Source of the DNA: Candidatus Geohydrothermomicrobium daggyaiense | Lineage (GTDB): Bacteria > Actinomycetota > Geothermincolia > Fen-727 > JACVIW01 | Direction: 5' to 3' | Length of the DNA: 5,142 nucleotides | Assembly (NCBI GenBank): GCA_015711695.1 | Contig: JACVIW010000182.1 | Coordinates: forward strand, 1 to 5,142 | Shown: positions 1 to 5,142 of the stretch, piece after piece | Numbering within the stretch: position 1 is the stretch's first letter | Layout: each line of letters opens with the position of its first letter | The notes under the pieces: model-generated | Database searches by the model: none | Seen by the model: the letters and a program-made list of their open reading frames with translations, nothing else | What the model was told of the DNA's origin: nothing | Made by a program: the position numbers and the translations under genes

Positions 1-1
1 T

Positions 2-871
2 GTGTTTGACTCGGGGAATGACCCCGCTCGGGTCAGGAGGGTCGCTGCGAATTGTGATGTGGTTGTGGTGGTTGCGGGGCTTACCTGGAGGGATGAGGGA
101 GAATACGTCGGTGTCGGTCCATTTGGTATCGGTTGCGATAGGGAGAATCTTGATCTTTCCGCGAAGCAGGAGAAAATGATACTGGTGGCGGCGGAAAGCG
201 CGAAAAAGTGCATTGTGGTTCTTGAGGGCGGCTCTGCGATAACGATGGAGAAGTGGAAAGATAAGGTGGACGCGATTTTGATGGCGTGGTATCCGGGGAT
301 GGAGGGAGGCACCGCGATTGGAGAAATCCTTTTCGGGGAAGTGAACCCTTCCGGGAAGATACCGGTTACTTTTCCGAGGTCGGCAGATGATCTCCCATTT
401 TTCGACAGTAAGGCTAAAAGTATAGATTACGGTTATTTCCACGGGTACAGGCTCCTCGAGAAAGAGGGGAAAGAGCCAGCGTTCCCCTTCGGATTCGGTA
501 TGAGTTACACGGAGTTTTCTTACGACAATTTCTCAATTGAGAAGTCTTCGAAGGGTCTAGGGGTTGAGATATCGTGCGATATTTCAAACGTTGGCAAGCG
601 CGAGGGAGCGGAAGTAGCACAGTTTTATGTGGGGTATGAAAACTCTTCGCTGGAAAGGTCACCAAAGGAGTTGAAGGGTTTTTCACGCGTCGAACTCAAG
701 CCCGGCGAGAAGAAGAGGGTTTCTTTTTTTGTGAAGCCCGATGACCTTGCTTTGTACGATGTTGAGTCGGGGACCTGGAAAGTTGAGGACATAGAATATA
801 ACGCATACGTTGGTTCATCATCAGCGAAGCGGGATATTAAACTATCCGGTTCATTCAAGTTTAGCGGATGA
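2..871 (+). CDS. GH3 family beta-glucosidase-type glycoside hydrolase, C-terminal fragment (5' end outside window)
   Basis: This is the C-terminal 289 codons of a GH3 exo-acting glycosidase, which removes terminal sugars (usually beta-glucose or xylose) from oligosaccharides or glycosides. The catalytic TIM barrel lies before the window; the GTG at position 2 is probably internal. Seen here is the GH3 C domain (about residues 14-125): a VVVVVAG strand, an acidic DEGEY segment (residues 31-35) where GH3 enzymes often carry the acid/base glutamate, DRENLDLSAKQ (46-56), EGGSAITM (75-82) and AWYPGMEGGTAIGEILFGE (95-113) followed by NPSGKIPVTFP (115-125). Next come DYGYFHGYR (142-150) and PFGFGMSYTEF (162-172), then a fibronectin-III-like domain to the end, with NVGKREGAEVAQFYV and KELKGFSRVELKPGEKK. 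The reading frame is intact and ends TGA. Family membership is clear; substrate and any signal peptide cannot be judged. It is convergent with the URO-D-like gene. Confidence 0.95.
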   Translation: MFDSGNDPARVRRVAANCDVVVVVAGLTWRDEGEYVGVGPFGIGCDRENLDLSAKQEKMILVAAESAKKCIVVLEGGSAITMEKWKDKVDAILMAWYPGMEGGTAIGEILFGEVNPSGKIPVTFPRSADDLPFFDSKAKSIDYGYFHGYRLLEKEGKEPAFPFGFGMSYTEFSYDNFSIEKSSKGLGVEISCDISNVGKREGAEVAQFYVGYENSSLERSPKELKGFSRVELKPGEKKRVSFFVKPDDLALYDVESGTWKVEDIEYNAYVGSSSAKRDIKLSGSFKFSG

Positions 872-875
872 TCTT

Positions 876-909
876 TTACGTAACACGGTGACAGACACCG
901 AATTTAAGG
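876..909 (+). repeat. Dyad repeat, copy A (REP-like)
   Basis: The copy begins 5 bp after the GH3 stop. An 8-bp palindrome TTACGTAA (876-883) precedes a perfect 5-bp stem CGGTG (886-890) / CACCG (896-900) with loop ACAGA; the right arm AATTTAAGG (901-909) is a diverged AATTACGG. It matches copies B, C and D in order and orientation. A hairpin here could protect or end transcripts from the two convergent genes, but no strong T-tract follows, so it is not called a terminator. Confidence 0.6.
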
Positions 910-918
910 TTTTAGCGT

Positions 919-953
919 TTCCGTAAAATGGTTACAGGCACTGGATTACGGAA
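919..953 (+). repeat. Dyad repeat, copy B (REP-like)
   Basis: The outer arms are a perfect 8-bp inverted repeat, TTCCGTAA (919-926) and TTACGGAA (946-953). The centre reads GGTTACAGGCACTGG, a diverged form of the GGTG..CACC core in copies A and D, so the inner stem is weak while the outer stem is perfect. It lies 9 bp after copy A, giving a paired arrangement like a BIME, and ends 8 bp before the URO-D-like stop codon. Confidence 0.6.
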
Positions 954-961
954 GCATACTA

Positions 962-2089
962 TCAGGTGTTTTCTCCTATGTGCCTCACGACCTCGAGGAA
1001 GAACAGCCAGTTTTCGTAGGGGATATCCGGATGCGCCGAATGATCAATTGCGGGAATGTACCCACCTCTTTCAAGCATCGACGGAACTATTCTTCTTATT
1101 TCCTTTTCGATTTCCTCTTTTGTTTTTTCAAGCAGGCGCTTGTCTATCCCTCCCCATATGACGAACTCATACGGATACTGCCGCCTTACCTCGAGTATAT
1201 CCATTCCCGCCTGCACCTCGAAGGGATAAATCATGTTTATTCCCGCTTTTATGAATAGCGGGATAAGGATCGTGAGGTTGCCATCTGTGTCAACTCCAGC
1301 GGCTGGTATCGCCATTTCTTTCCTGCAGAAAGAAATGAGTTCTTCGTAGAAGGGGAGCATGAAGCGCTTGAAGGTGGTCGGACCTATCATTGGCCCGTTC
1401 AGATAACACATGTCCTCCCAAAGGCTTACAAGTTCAGGGCGACGCCTCTCGCAAATTCTGGCGATGACACGCTTCCAGAGGTATACCCAGTGCCTGGAGA
1501 TTTTAAGTATCAGTTCCGGATCTTTTCTGTAGGATATACAAAGTCTCTCGAGCCCGAGAAGGTGTCTCAATGTGCCGAATAGTCCGGGGATATAAACGCA
1601 AAGTGGCCAGTCTGAGGCGCCTTCTATCGAAAGGAGAGGTTCGAGCAATGCGAGCCTTCCAGGGGTTGAAGGGTCAAGGCGCTCTTTTATCTTGTTCCAG
1701 TCCTCGATGGTCTTAACGGGGGGTTTAAGAACTTTTGGGATCGTGCTTGCGCCGTCTTTGGGAACCATTACCACGCTTCCGGATACGTCTCTTTTGACGA
1801 GCATGTTTTCGTTCTGATCGTTCTCATCGAGTATTTCCTCGTCGAACGGTGGATCAAATCCAGGGTGGAGGTGAACACCGATCTGTAGGGGTATCTGAAG
1901 ATCAAACCCAAAGTACAGGTATGCGCTTACTTCGTCTGTTATCTCTGGGGGAAGCCCTTCAGCGTGCCATCGCGAAAGCGTTTCATTCCAGAATCCGAGC
2001 GTCTCCATGCGGATGGGGCGGTCGGTCTTCTCGAAGGCTATTGTTCTTAAAAAGCGTTCCTTATACGTCGTATCGGTCATTTCGGTCAT
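962..2089 (-). CDS. Uroporphyrinogen-decarboxylase-like (URO-D superfamily) protein, function unknown
   Basis: The 375-residue protein has the URO-D superfamily TIM-barrel pattern. Numbering from the tandem ATG at 2092, it shows RPIRMETLGFW near residue 26, LVSLWEDMCYLNGPMIGP (221-238), GVDTDGNL (266-273), IYPFEVQAGMD (288-298), WGGIDKRLL (313-321) and IDHSAHPDIPYENW near the C-terminus. Known relatives include HemE and the corrinoid/CoM methyltransferases MtaA, MtbA and CmuA. HemE's N-terminal arginine-rich substrate signature is not seen. The His-x-Cys...Cys zinc site of MtaA/MtbA is also absent, being replaced by D-x-D (268/270) with no later Cys. It is therefore probably neither a heme enzyme nor a standard zinc methyltransferase. 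Start choice: two ATGs are adjacent (2092 and 2089). GAGGG at 2093-2097 touches the first and lies 3 nt from the second, so the second is preferred; an ATG at 2080 (spacing 12) is a weaker option. An in-frame TGA lies just upstream. Confidence 0.85.
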   Translation of the reverse strand: MTEMTDTTYKERFLRTIAFEKTDRPIRMETLGFWNETLSRWHAEGLPPEITDEVSAYLYFGFDLQIPLQIGVHLHPGFDPPFDEEILDENDQNENMLVKRDVSGSVVMVPKDGASTIPKVLKPPVKTIEDWNKIKERLDPSTPGRLALLEPLLSIEGASDWPLCVYIPGLFGTLRHLLGLERLCISYRKDPELILKISRHWVYLWKRVIARICERRRPELVSLWEDMCYLNGPMIGPTTFKRFMLPFYEELISFCRKEMAIPAAGVDTDGNLTILIPLFIKAGINMIYPFEVQAGMDILEVRRQYPYEFVIWGGIDKRLLEKTKEEIEKEIRRIVPSMLERGGYIPAIDHSAHPDIPYENWLFFLEVVRHIGENT

Positions 2090-2114
2090 CATCCCTCACG
2101 CGCTCGACACAAGC
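2087..2114 (-). repeat. 28-bp direct repeat, copy 1 (spans the URO-D-like start)
   Basis: This copy covers the ribosome binding site and both candidate start codons of the URO-D-like gene. It matches 2148-2175 at 25 of 28 positions, with no gaps. The two copies start 61 bp apart. Confidence 0.8.
2093..2097 (-). promoter_or_regulatory. Ribosome binding site of the URO-D-like gene
   Basis: GAGGG on the minus strand, 3 nt before the second ATG. It abuts the first of the two tandem ATGs, which argues against initiation there. The site lies inside the 28-bp direct repeat, so an identical GAGGGATGATG also occurs about 60 bp upstream. Confidence 0.5.
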
Positions 2115-2147
2115 ATCGATATCGAGCCGTTAGATGGTGTTGATATC

Positions 2148-2175
2148 CATCATCCCTCACCCGCCCGGCACAAGC
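2148..2175 (-). repeat. 28-bp direct repeat, copy 2 (upstream duplicate of the start region)
   Basis: Duplicate of the URO-D-like translation start region, with the same TGAGGGATGATG on the minus strand. Here the ATGATG opens only a seven-codon frame, MMDINTI then TAA. The TGA in this copy also ends the Asn-rich frame coming from 2345. It could be a leader peptide, a remnant of an earlier gene start, or a chance product of a local duplication. Confidence 0.75.
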
Positions 2176-2396
2176 CCTGTTTTCATATATTCCTTGTTAT
2201 TTGATTCAATGTTGTTTACTCCAATGTTGTTTAGCACATTCTTATCATTTTTATCTTTCCTTGCAAGCACGTTATTGGCGAGGGCATTCCGCGTAACGGC
2301 GTTACTGGGAAGCAGATTCTCGACAGGCCCGTTCGCGGCGGGGCGCTATTGGGTCGCGCATTCCCAGAAAACCTTTTTCATTTCTGCCGGATTCAT
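2157..2396 (-). pseudogene. Small Asn-rich reading frame interrupted by an in-frame UAG (possible decayed gene)
   Basis: On the minus strand an ATG (2394-2396), with AGAGG about 10 nt upstream, begins MNPAEMKKVFWECATQ and then meets TAG (2346-2348). Past the TAG the same frame stays open for 62 more codons, beginning RPAANGPVENLLP, passing through an Asn/Lys-rich stretch that includes VLNNIGVNNIESNN, and ending at TGA (2157-2159). That TGA lies within copy 2 of the 28-bp repeat. I do not recognise the protein. A nonsense-mutated small gene, two unrelated short frames or chance openness all fit. UAG recoding (pyrrolysine) is conceivable but unsupported. Confidence 0.2.
2207..2233. repeat. Two exact 12-bp direct repeats, 15-bp period
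   Basis: CAATGTTGTTTA occurs at 2207-2218 and again at 2222-2233, separated by CTC. In the minus frame described above this encodes the repeated Val/Leu-Asn-Asn-Ile motif. It could be a direct-repeat regulator site upstream of the URO-D-like gene or a simple slippage product. Confidence 0.6.
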
Positions 2397-2465
2397 TCTT
2401 TACTGACCTCTGCACATGTCATTAAATCATCTTTAAATTGTTTAACGTTCTATCAGTTTTCGACA

Positions 2466-2487
2466 CGACTTTAGTCGCGCTTTTTTT
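2466..2487 (+). terminator. Weak terminator-like hairpin with T7 tract
   Basis: CGACT (2466-2470) and AGTCG (2473-2477) form a 5-bp stem with a TT loop, followed by CGC and seven Ts (2481-2487). The stem is short, the T-tract does not follow it directly, and no plus-strand gene feeds into it, so the function is doubtful. Confidence 0.25.
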
Positions 2488-2602
2488 GAATTCTGCTCCC
2501 CAGGGCTTCTGTACCCTTTTCAGAGAAGCTGCAGGTTCAACTGGTACGCGAAGATCGTTTCGCCGCAACGGGATTTGTGAGTTTACGCCATCTTTGTTCG
2601 TG

Positions 2603-2649
2603 AAACTTTAAAGATGCCTTTGTTGACGTTTCTCTGTTTAAAGTTTTTT
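2603..2649 (+). repeat. Perfect 10-bp inverted repeat followed by a T-run
   Basis: AAACTTTAAA (2603-2612) and TTTAAAGTTT (2637-2646) are exact reverse complements, separated by 24 bp. The T-run continues to 2649. The stem is AT-rich, so a stable RNA terminator is unlikely. A protein-binding dyad or a mobile-element remnant is equally possible. Confidence 0.4.
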
Positions 2650-2715
2650 GCATGCTGTGATGATATCTTTCCTTATGATAAATTGTGAAGTGGTTGTTCA
2701 TATTGTTAAAGGAAA

Positions 2716-2731
2716 AGCGCTTTAAAGCGCT
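2716..2731. repeat. Perfect 16-bp palindrome AGCGCTTTAAAGCGCT
   Basis: The sequence is its own reverse complement over all 16 bases, with no loop. It lies about 195 bp downstream of the symporter stop. It could be an operator-type site for a dimeric DNA-binding protein. It also falls inside the 97-codon minus frame, where it encodes SALKRF. Confidence 0.5.
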
Positions 2732-2894
2732 CATCGCAGCCGCATGAGAATTCGTGGCTGTGGTGCTATCAATACTTTTCACGCCCAGAACAGTTGCTTT
2801 GCGCTGTGGATTTAAACGATGGTTTATCACCGGAGCTGACTAGCGATACTGCCGCTTTTGCTCACGCTCAAGATCGCTGCCTAGCGCAAGCGAG

Positions 2895-2904
2895 CCGTAA
2901 TCGG
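2895..2904 (+). repeat. Orphan half copy of the dyad repeat (left arm)
   Basis: CCGTAATCGG here matches the left arm of the dyad repeat exactly (compare copy D, TGTAATCGGTG, and copy C, CCGTAATCAGTG), then diverges. It lies 21 bp past the end of the symporter gene, in the same orientation as the full copies. A truncated element is the likely reading, although a 10-bp match can be chance. Confidence 0.35.
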
Positions 2905-2925
2905 AAAAACTGTTCTCGATCATAT

Positions 2926-4404
2926 CTAAAGCAGCTTGTTTATCTTTTCCATAAGCACCGGGTCCAGCGGCGATCCCTCTTTCTTTTGCCTGATGGCTTC
3001 CTTCAGCGCCTCGTGTCTCTCACGGGTCATTGGAAGCAGGACAGTGAGAGTTATGCTGAGTATGAGAAAAATGGAAGGACCCCAGGCAAACAGCAGTTTG
3101 ATCCCTGTGAGGGTTGATGGGGATTGCCTTGCGTCGGCTACATATCCAATCCAGGAGAGCGAGAGGCCCACGAGCCATAGCACTAGCGCGACGGCTGCTT
3201 TCTGCATCACGCCTGTTATTCCAAAATATAGACCCTCGCGACGCTGTCCTGTCTTAAACTCGTCAACCTCTACAGCATCGGGGACCATTGACCATGCTAC
3301 AAAAGGAATGACGGTAACTCCTCCCGCTGCGAGGACTATTATCACGTAGAGGAAGATATCCATACCTGGTTTGAGGAAGAGAACGCCGATTGCCTGTGTA
3401 ACCGCCCACACTGAGGTGAAAAGCATATAAGAAGCGCGCTTCCCCATTCTTTTCGTGACAAGCGCGATGATCGGGACCCACAGTAGGGTCGTGGCAAAAA
3501 GCAGGAGGAGAACGAGCGACGATTTCTCCTCTGTCATTTTCATATTGTATTTTGTGAAATAAACAAGGATAGCTGCGGCGGTGTTCAGTGCGCATGCCCC
3601 GAAGGCGTATGCGCCAAGCGTGTAAAGGAACGGCTTGTTTCTAAAGGCGCAGCGGAAAACATCGGCGAAGCGAATGCTTACCTCTTTCGGGTGGAGCTCG
3701 TAGCCGCGCGTGAATCTCCATGTGAGAAACAGAGGGAAGATTCCGAACGCTCCGTAAAGAGCTGCCGTCGCGGACCAACCAGCTCGAGTGTTACCAAGGA
3801 CCGAGCTGAAATACTTTGTGAGGATGAGTGTGCATGCAGCGGCTATTATGGTGAAAACCTGGCTCCACCCCACTCTGATTATGGCAAGCGAGCCCCGTTC
3901 GTCGTAGTTGCTGGTCATCTCGGCGGCGAGTGCGGTGTAGGGGACGCCGATTAACGTCATGCATGTGAAGAACAGCATCACAGCGAAGATAAAATACACT
4001 GTGTTTGCGACGCCTTTCAGGCGGAAGTCGGTGAACACGAGCCAAATGGAGAGGGCAAACGGGAGGGCTGTGACAGCGATGAAAGGCCGCCTTCTCCCGT
4101 AGGGGGACTTCACCCTGTCTGACCAGATGCCGACTGCCGGGTCAGTTATTGCGTCCCAAATGGTAGCAATCATCATGATGAGCCCAGCAGTCGAGGCGGG
4201 TACGTGAGCGATGTCGGTCAGAAAATAAAGGTAGAAGACGTAGAAAGTGCTCCAGGCGAGGGTAGTTGCTCCTTCCGCTCCCCCGTAGGCGAACTTTACT
4301 TTAAACGGGAGTTTTTCTTCCTCCCGTATTGCAGAGCCTGTTTGATCCGGTTTTGCCAACTGCACCTCGCACGTAACTTGATGGCTTAATCTGGCGTCAG
4401 GCAC
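2926..4404 (-). CDS. GPH-family (glycoside-pentoside-hexuronide) sugar:cation symporter, MFS fold
   Basis: An inner-membrane transporter that imports glycosides or sugars with H+ or Na+ (TC 2.A.2). From the first GTG, the family motifs are KLPFKVKFAYGGAEG (31-45), FYLYFLTD (57-64), IWDAITDPAVGIWSDR (82-97) with the following YGRRRP (102-107), VPYTALAAEMTSNYDER (154-170) and RNKPFL (255-260). Hydrophobic segments spread to about residue 470 fit roughly 12 helices, and 492 residues is near the usual 450-500. The GTG at 4402-4404 has no ribosome binding site and leaves a 30-residue N-terminal extension not usual in the family. A TTG at 4357-4359 has GAGG 5 nt upstream and would give 477 residues; it may be the true start. 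The substrate is not readable from sequence; the nearby GH3 gene suggests a beta-glycoside or oligosaccharide. The stop is TAG. Confidence 0.93.
   Translation of the reverse strand: MPDARLSHQVTCEVQLAKPDQTGSAIREEEKLPFKVKFAYGGAEGATTLAWSTFYVFYLYFLTDIAHVPASTAGLIMMIATIWDAITDPAVGIWSDRVKSPYGRRRPFIAVTALPFALSIWLVFTDFRLKGVANTVYFIFAVMLFFTCMTLIGVPYTALAAEMTSNYDERGSLAIIRVGWSQVFTIIAAACTLILTKYFSSVLGNTRAGWSATAALYGAFGIFPLFLTWRFTRGYELHPKEVSIRFADVFRCAFRNKPFLYTLGAYAFGACALNTAAAILVYFTKYNMKMTEEKSSLVLLLLFATTLLWVPIIALVTKRMGKRASYMLFTSVWAVTQAIGVLFLKPGMDIFLYVIIVLAAGGVTVIPFVAWSMVPDAVEVDEFKTGQRREGLYFGITGVMQKAAVALVLWLVGLSLSWIGYVADARQSPSTLTGIKLLFAWGPSIFLILSITLTVLLPMTRERHEALKEAIRQKKEGSPLDPVLMEKINKLL
4365..4368 (-). promoter_or_regulatory. 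Possible ribosome binding site for an internal TTG start of the symporter
   Basis: GAGG on the minus strand lies 5 nt before a TTG (4357-4359). It is a better initiation context than the upstream GTG at 4404, which has TTCCGTAAAATT before it. The alternative shortens the protein by 15 residues and leaves every family motif intact. Confidence 0.35.
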
Positions 4405-4428
4405 AATTTTACGGAAATATCAAAAAAA

Positions 4429-4458
4429 CCGTAATCAGTGCCAGGGACCGAACTACGG
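4429..4458 (+). repeat. Dyad repeat, copy C (REP-like)
   Basis: The outer arms CCGTA (4429-4433) and TACGG (4454-4458) pair perfectly around a centre CAGTGCCAGGGACCG, which matches the family core at about 12 of 15 positions. Further half-arms lie beside it: TTACGG at 4409-4414 and CTACGG at 4466-4471. It sits 24 bp upstream of the outermost symporter start, so in the transcript it would be in the leader or just before it. Confidence 0.6.
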
Positions 4459-4546
4459 AATAAGACTACGGCGATCTCAATTTTTTCTTTTCTTATGCGG
4501 GATCAGGAGGAATTTCTCGCTGGGGTACCACTTTATGGAAATCAAC

Positions 4547-4587
4547 CAAAAACTGTAATCGGTGTCAAACACCAATTTACGGTTTTG
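4547..4587 (+). repeat. Dyad repeat, copy D (REP-like, best-formed)
   Basis: The inner stem is a perfect GGTGT (4561-4565) / ACACC (4569-4573) with a CAA loop. The outer arms CAAAAACTGTAA (4547-4558) and TTACGGTTTTG (4577-4587) also pair, with one G-T wobble and one unpaired A. It lies 58 bp past the stop of the DUF3795-type gene. On the minus strand the outer arm ends in CAGTTTTTGG, a short T-run after the hairpin, so it might also act as a weak terminator for that gene. Confidence 0.65.
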
Positions 4588-4645
4588 CAGAGAAGCGCTG
4601 ATTTCAAAGTTCAACCTTGTGGGCTTGATCCATATCAAAATTGAC

Positions 4646-5110
4646 TCAATCCACGTCAACAGGTGAGCCGCAGTTCCTGCATCTTCTGGCTCCGCGAAAT
4701 AGAGCGTAACCGCATTTGGGGCAGTGGTATCGCTCGATTTCGGATAAAACCCACTTTTTTGTCCCGAGTTCTTTCCAGGCTGGCACCGCACGGAGGATTA
4801 CTTTCTTTCCAACTGGAAGCGGGAAATTTTCAACATGTTCGCATGGGAAGGCGGAGCACTGGTAACAACCTTCGTAGTTTCTCGAGATCGCGCAATTGCG
4901 AATAGGGCAGTTAGTGCAGTAAAAGAAAAGGTTTTCCGACAGGCAGCCTTCGCATTTTATTTCCTCTGGTGAAACGCCGTAAACCTGTGTGAGCTTTTCT
5001 TTGAACTTTTGATTGTTGTCCCTGTGGGCGATCAGCACGGCGCACACGCCGCAGTAAAGTCCGCATGGTGCTATAAGTTTCCTGTCGAAGGGATCATCAG
5101 AGGCTTTCAT
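4646..5110 (-). CDS. DUF3795-type cysteine-rich protein with C-terminal zinc ribbon
   Basis: The 154-residue protein has two parts. Residues 12-92 match the DUF3795 pattern: LIAPCGLYCGVC (Cys16, 20, 23), CEGC (53, 56), CTNCPIRNC (65, 68, 73) and CYQCSAFPCE (82, 85, 90). Eleven cysteines there suggest metal or Fe-S binding; the family is uncharacterised and common in anaerobes. Residues 130-147 form a rubredoxin-like zinc ribbon, CPKC...CRNC. No signal peptide or membrane segment is seen, so it is probably cytoplasmic. Start choice: the ATG at 5108-5110 has GGGAG 5 nt upstream, whereas an in-frame ATG at 5125 has no ribosome binding site. The gene ends 241 bp before the symporter on the same strand, too far for tight coupling. 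The biological role is unknown. Confidence 0.85.
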   Translation of the reverse strand: MKASDDPFDRKLIAPCGLYCGVCAVLIAHRDNNQKFKEKLTQVYGVSPEEIKCEGCLSENLFFYCTNCPIRNCAISRNYEGCYQCSAFPCEHVENFPLPVGKKVILRAVPAWKELGTKKWVLSEIERYHCPKCGYALFRGARRCRNCGSPVDVD

Positions 5111-5115
5111 GGTTT

Positions 5116-5120
5116 CTCCC
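5116..5120 (-). promoter_or_regulatory. Ribosome binding site that sets the DUF3795-type start
   Basis: GGGAG on the minus strand, 5 nt before the ATG at 5108-5110. It decides between this start and the ATG at 5125, which lies upstream of the site. Confidence 0.65.
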
Positions 5121-5142
5121 GTCATTGTAAGTCGTGTTCTAT

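Larger units (their letters stand above)
2115..2925. other. Gene-poor spacer of about 0.8 kb between the URO-D-like gene and the symporter gene
   Basis: I see no gene I can identify here. Several open frames exist on both strands: one of 90 codons (2134-2406, +), one of 97 codons (2537-2830, -) and an 80-codon minus frame broken by TAG (2157-2396). Their compositions are odd (rich in Asn, Ser, Thr and His, or artificially hydrophobic on the opposite strand) and they overlap each other. The stretch is more AT-rich than the flanking genes and dense in short palindromes and direct repeats, listed separately. A decayed gene or insertion-element remnant is plausible. The URO-D-like promoter must lie here, but I could not pick a convincing -35/-10 pair. 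Confidence 0.55.

Noticed and set aside
872..961. Bidirectional rho-independent terminator between the convergent genes
   Set aside because: Hairpins are present (repeats A and B), but no T-tract follows them on either strand, so they are listed as repeats only.
2134..2406. 90-codon plus-strand frame with a hydrophobic stretch
   Set aside because: The hydrophobicity comes from reading the complement of an Asn/Lys-rich, A-rich strand. There is no good ribosome binding site and no recognisable family.
2526..2545. GGTTCAA resembling a tRNA T-loop
   Set aside because: The flanking bases do not form a T-stem, and no anticodon or acceptor stem can be drawn around it.
4315..4328. Strong GGGAGGA on the minus strand inside the symporter N-terminus as a ribosome binding site
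   Set aside because: No ATG, GTG or TTG lies in frame at a usable distance after it, and a start further in would cut into the conserved family motif.
4438..4644. 68-codon plus-strand frame in the spacer before the symporter
   Set aside because: It runs through both dyad repeats C and D, has no ribosome binding site, and its sequence is explained by those repeats.

Overview
The window holds a fragment of one plus-strand gene, three complete minus-strand genes and a long gene-poor gap. It looks like the chromosome of an uncultured, probably anaerobic bacterium that degrades plant-type sugars. The evidence is the gene mix: a GH3 glycosidase, a GPH-family sugar symporter, a uroporphyrinogen-decarboxylase-like (URO-D superfamily) protein and a DUF3795-type cysteine-rich protein. 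This mix is typical of candidate phyla, PVC-type and delta-proteobacterial genomes, but the sequence alone does not fix the phylum. No plasmid, phage or CRISPR signature is visible.

Layout. At 1-871 (+) lies the C-terminal part of a GH3 beta-glucosidase-type enzyme, cut by the left window edge. A convergent spacer (872-961) carries two copies of a dyad-symmetric repeat. The URO-D-like gene follows at 962-2089 (-). From 2093 to 2925 there is no convincing gene, but there is much structure: a 28-bp direct repeat that duplicates the URO-D translation start region, a small Asn-rich reading frame broken by a UAG codon, a 12-bp tandem repeat, several perfect palindromes and a possible decayed ORF. 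A GPH-type sugar:cation symporter occupies 2926-4404 (-). A 241-bp spacer (4405-4645) holds two more dyad repeats. The DUF3795/zinc-ribbon gene (4646-5110, -) ends the window.

How the genes may work together (inference). The symporter would import a glycoside or oligosaccharide and GH3 would release its terminal sugar. The URO-D-like protein belongs to a corrinoid/methyl-transfer-related superfamily, but it lacks the zinc ligands of known methyltransferases, so its role here is unknown. The DUF3795 protein has no obvious link to sugar use. The spacers are large and GH3 is on the opposite strand, so this is a loose gene neighbourhood rather than one operon.

The most notable non-coding signal is the repeat family. 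Four diverged copies of a roughly 30-bp nested palindrome, built as CCGTAAT..CGGTG-loop-CACCG.ATTACGG, lie in the same orientation in two intergenic spacers. A half copy sits just past the symporter stop. They look like REP/BIME-type elements. No clear new enzyme system was found.
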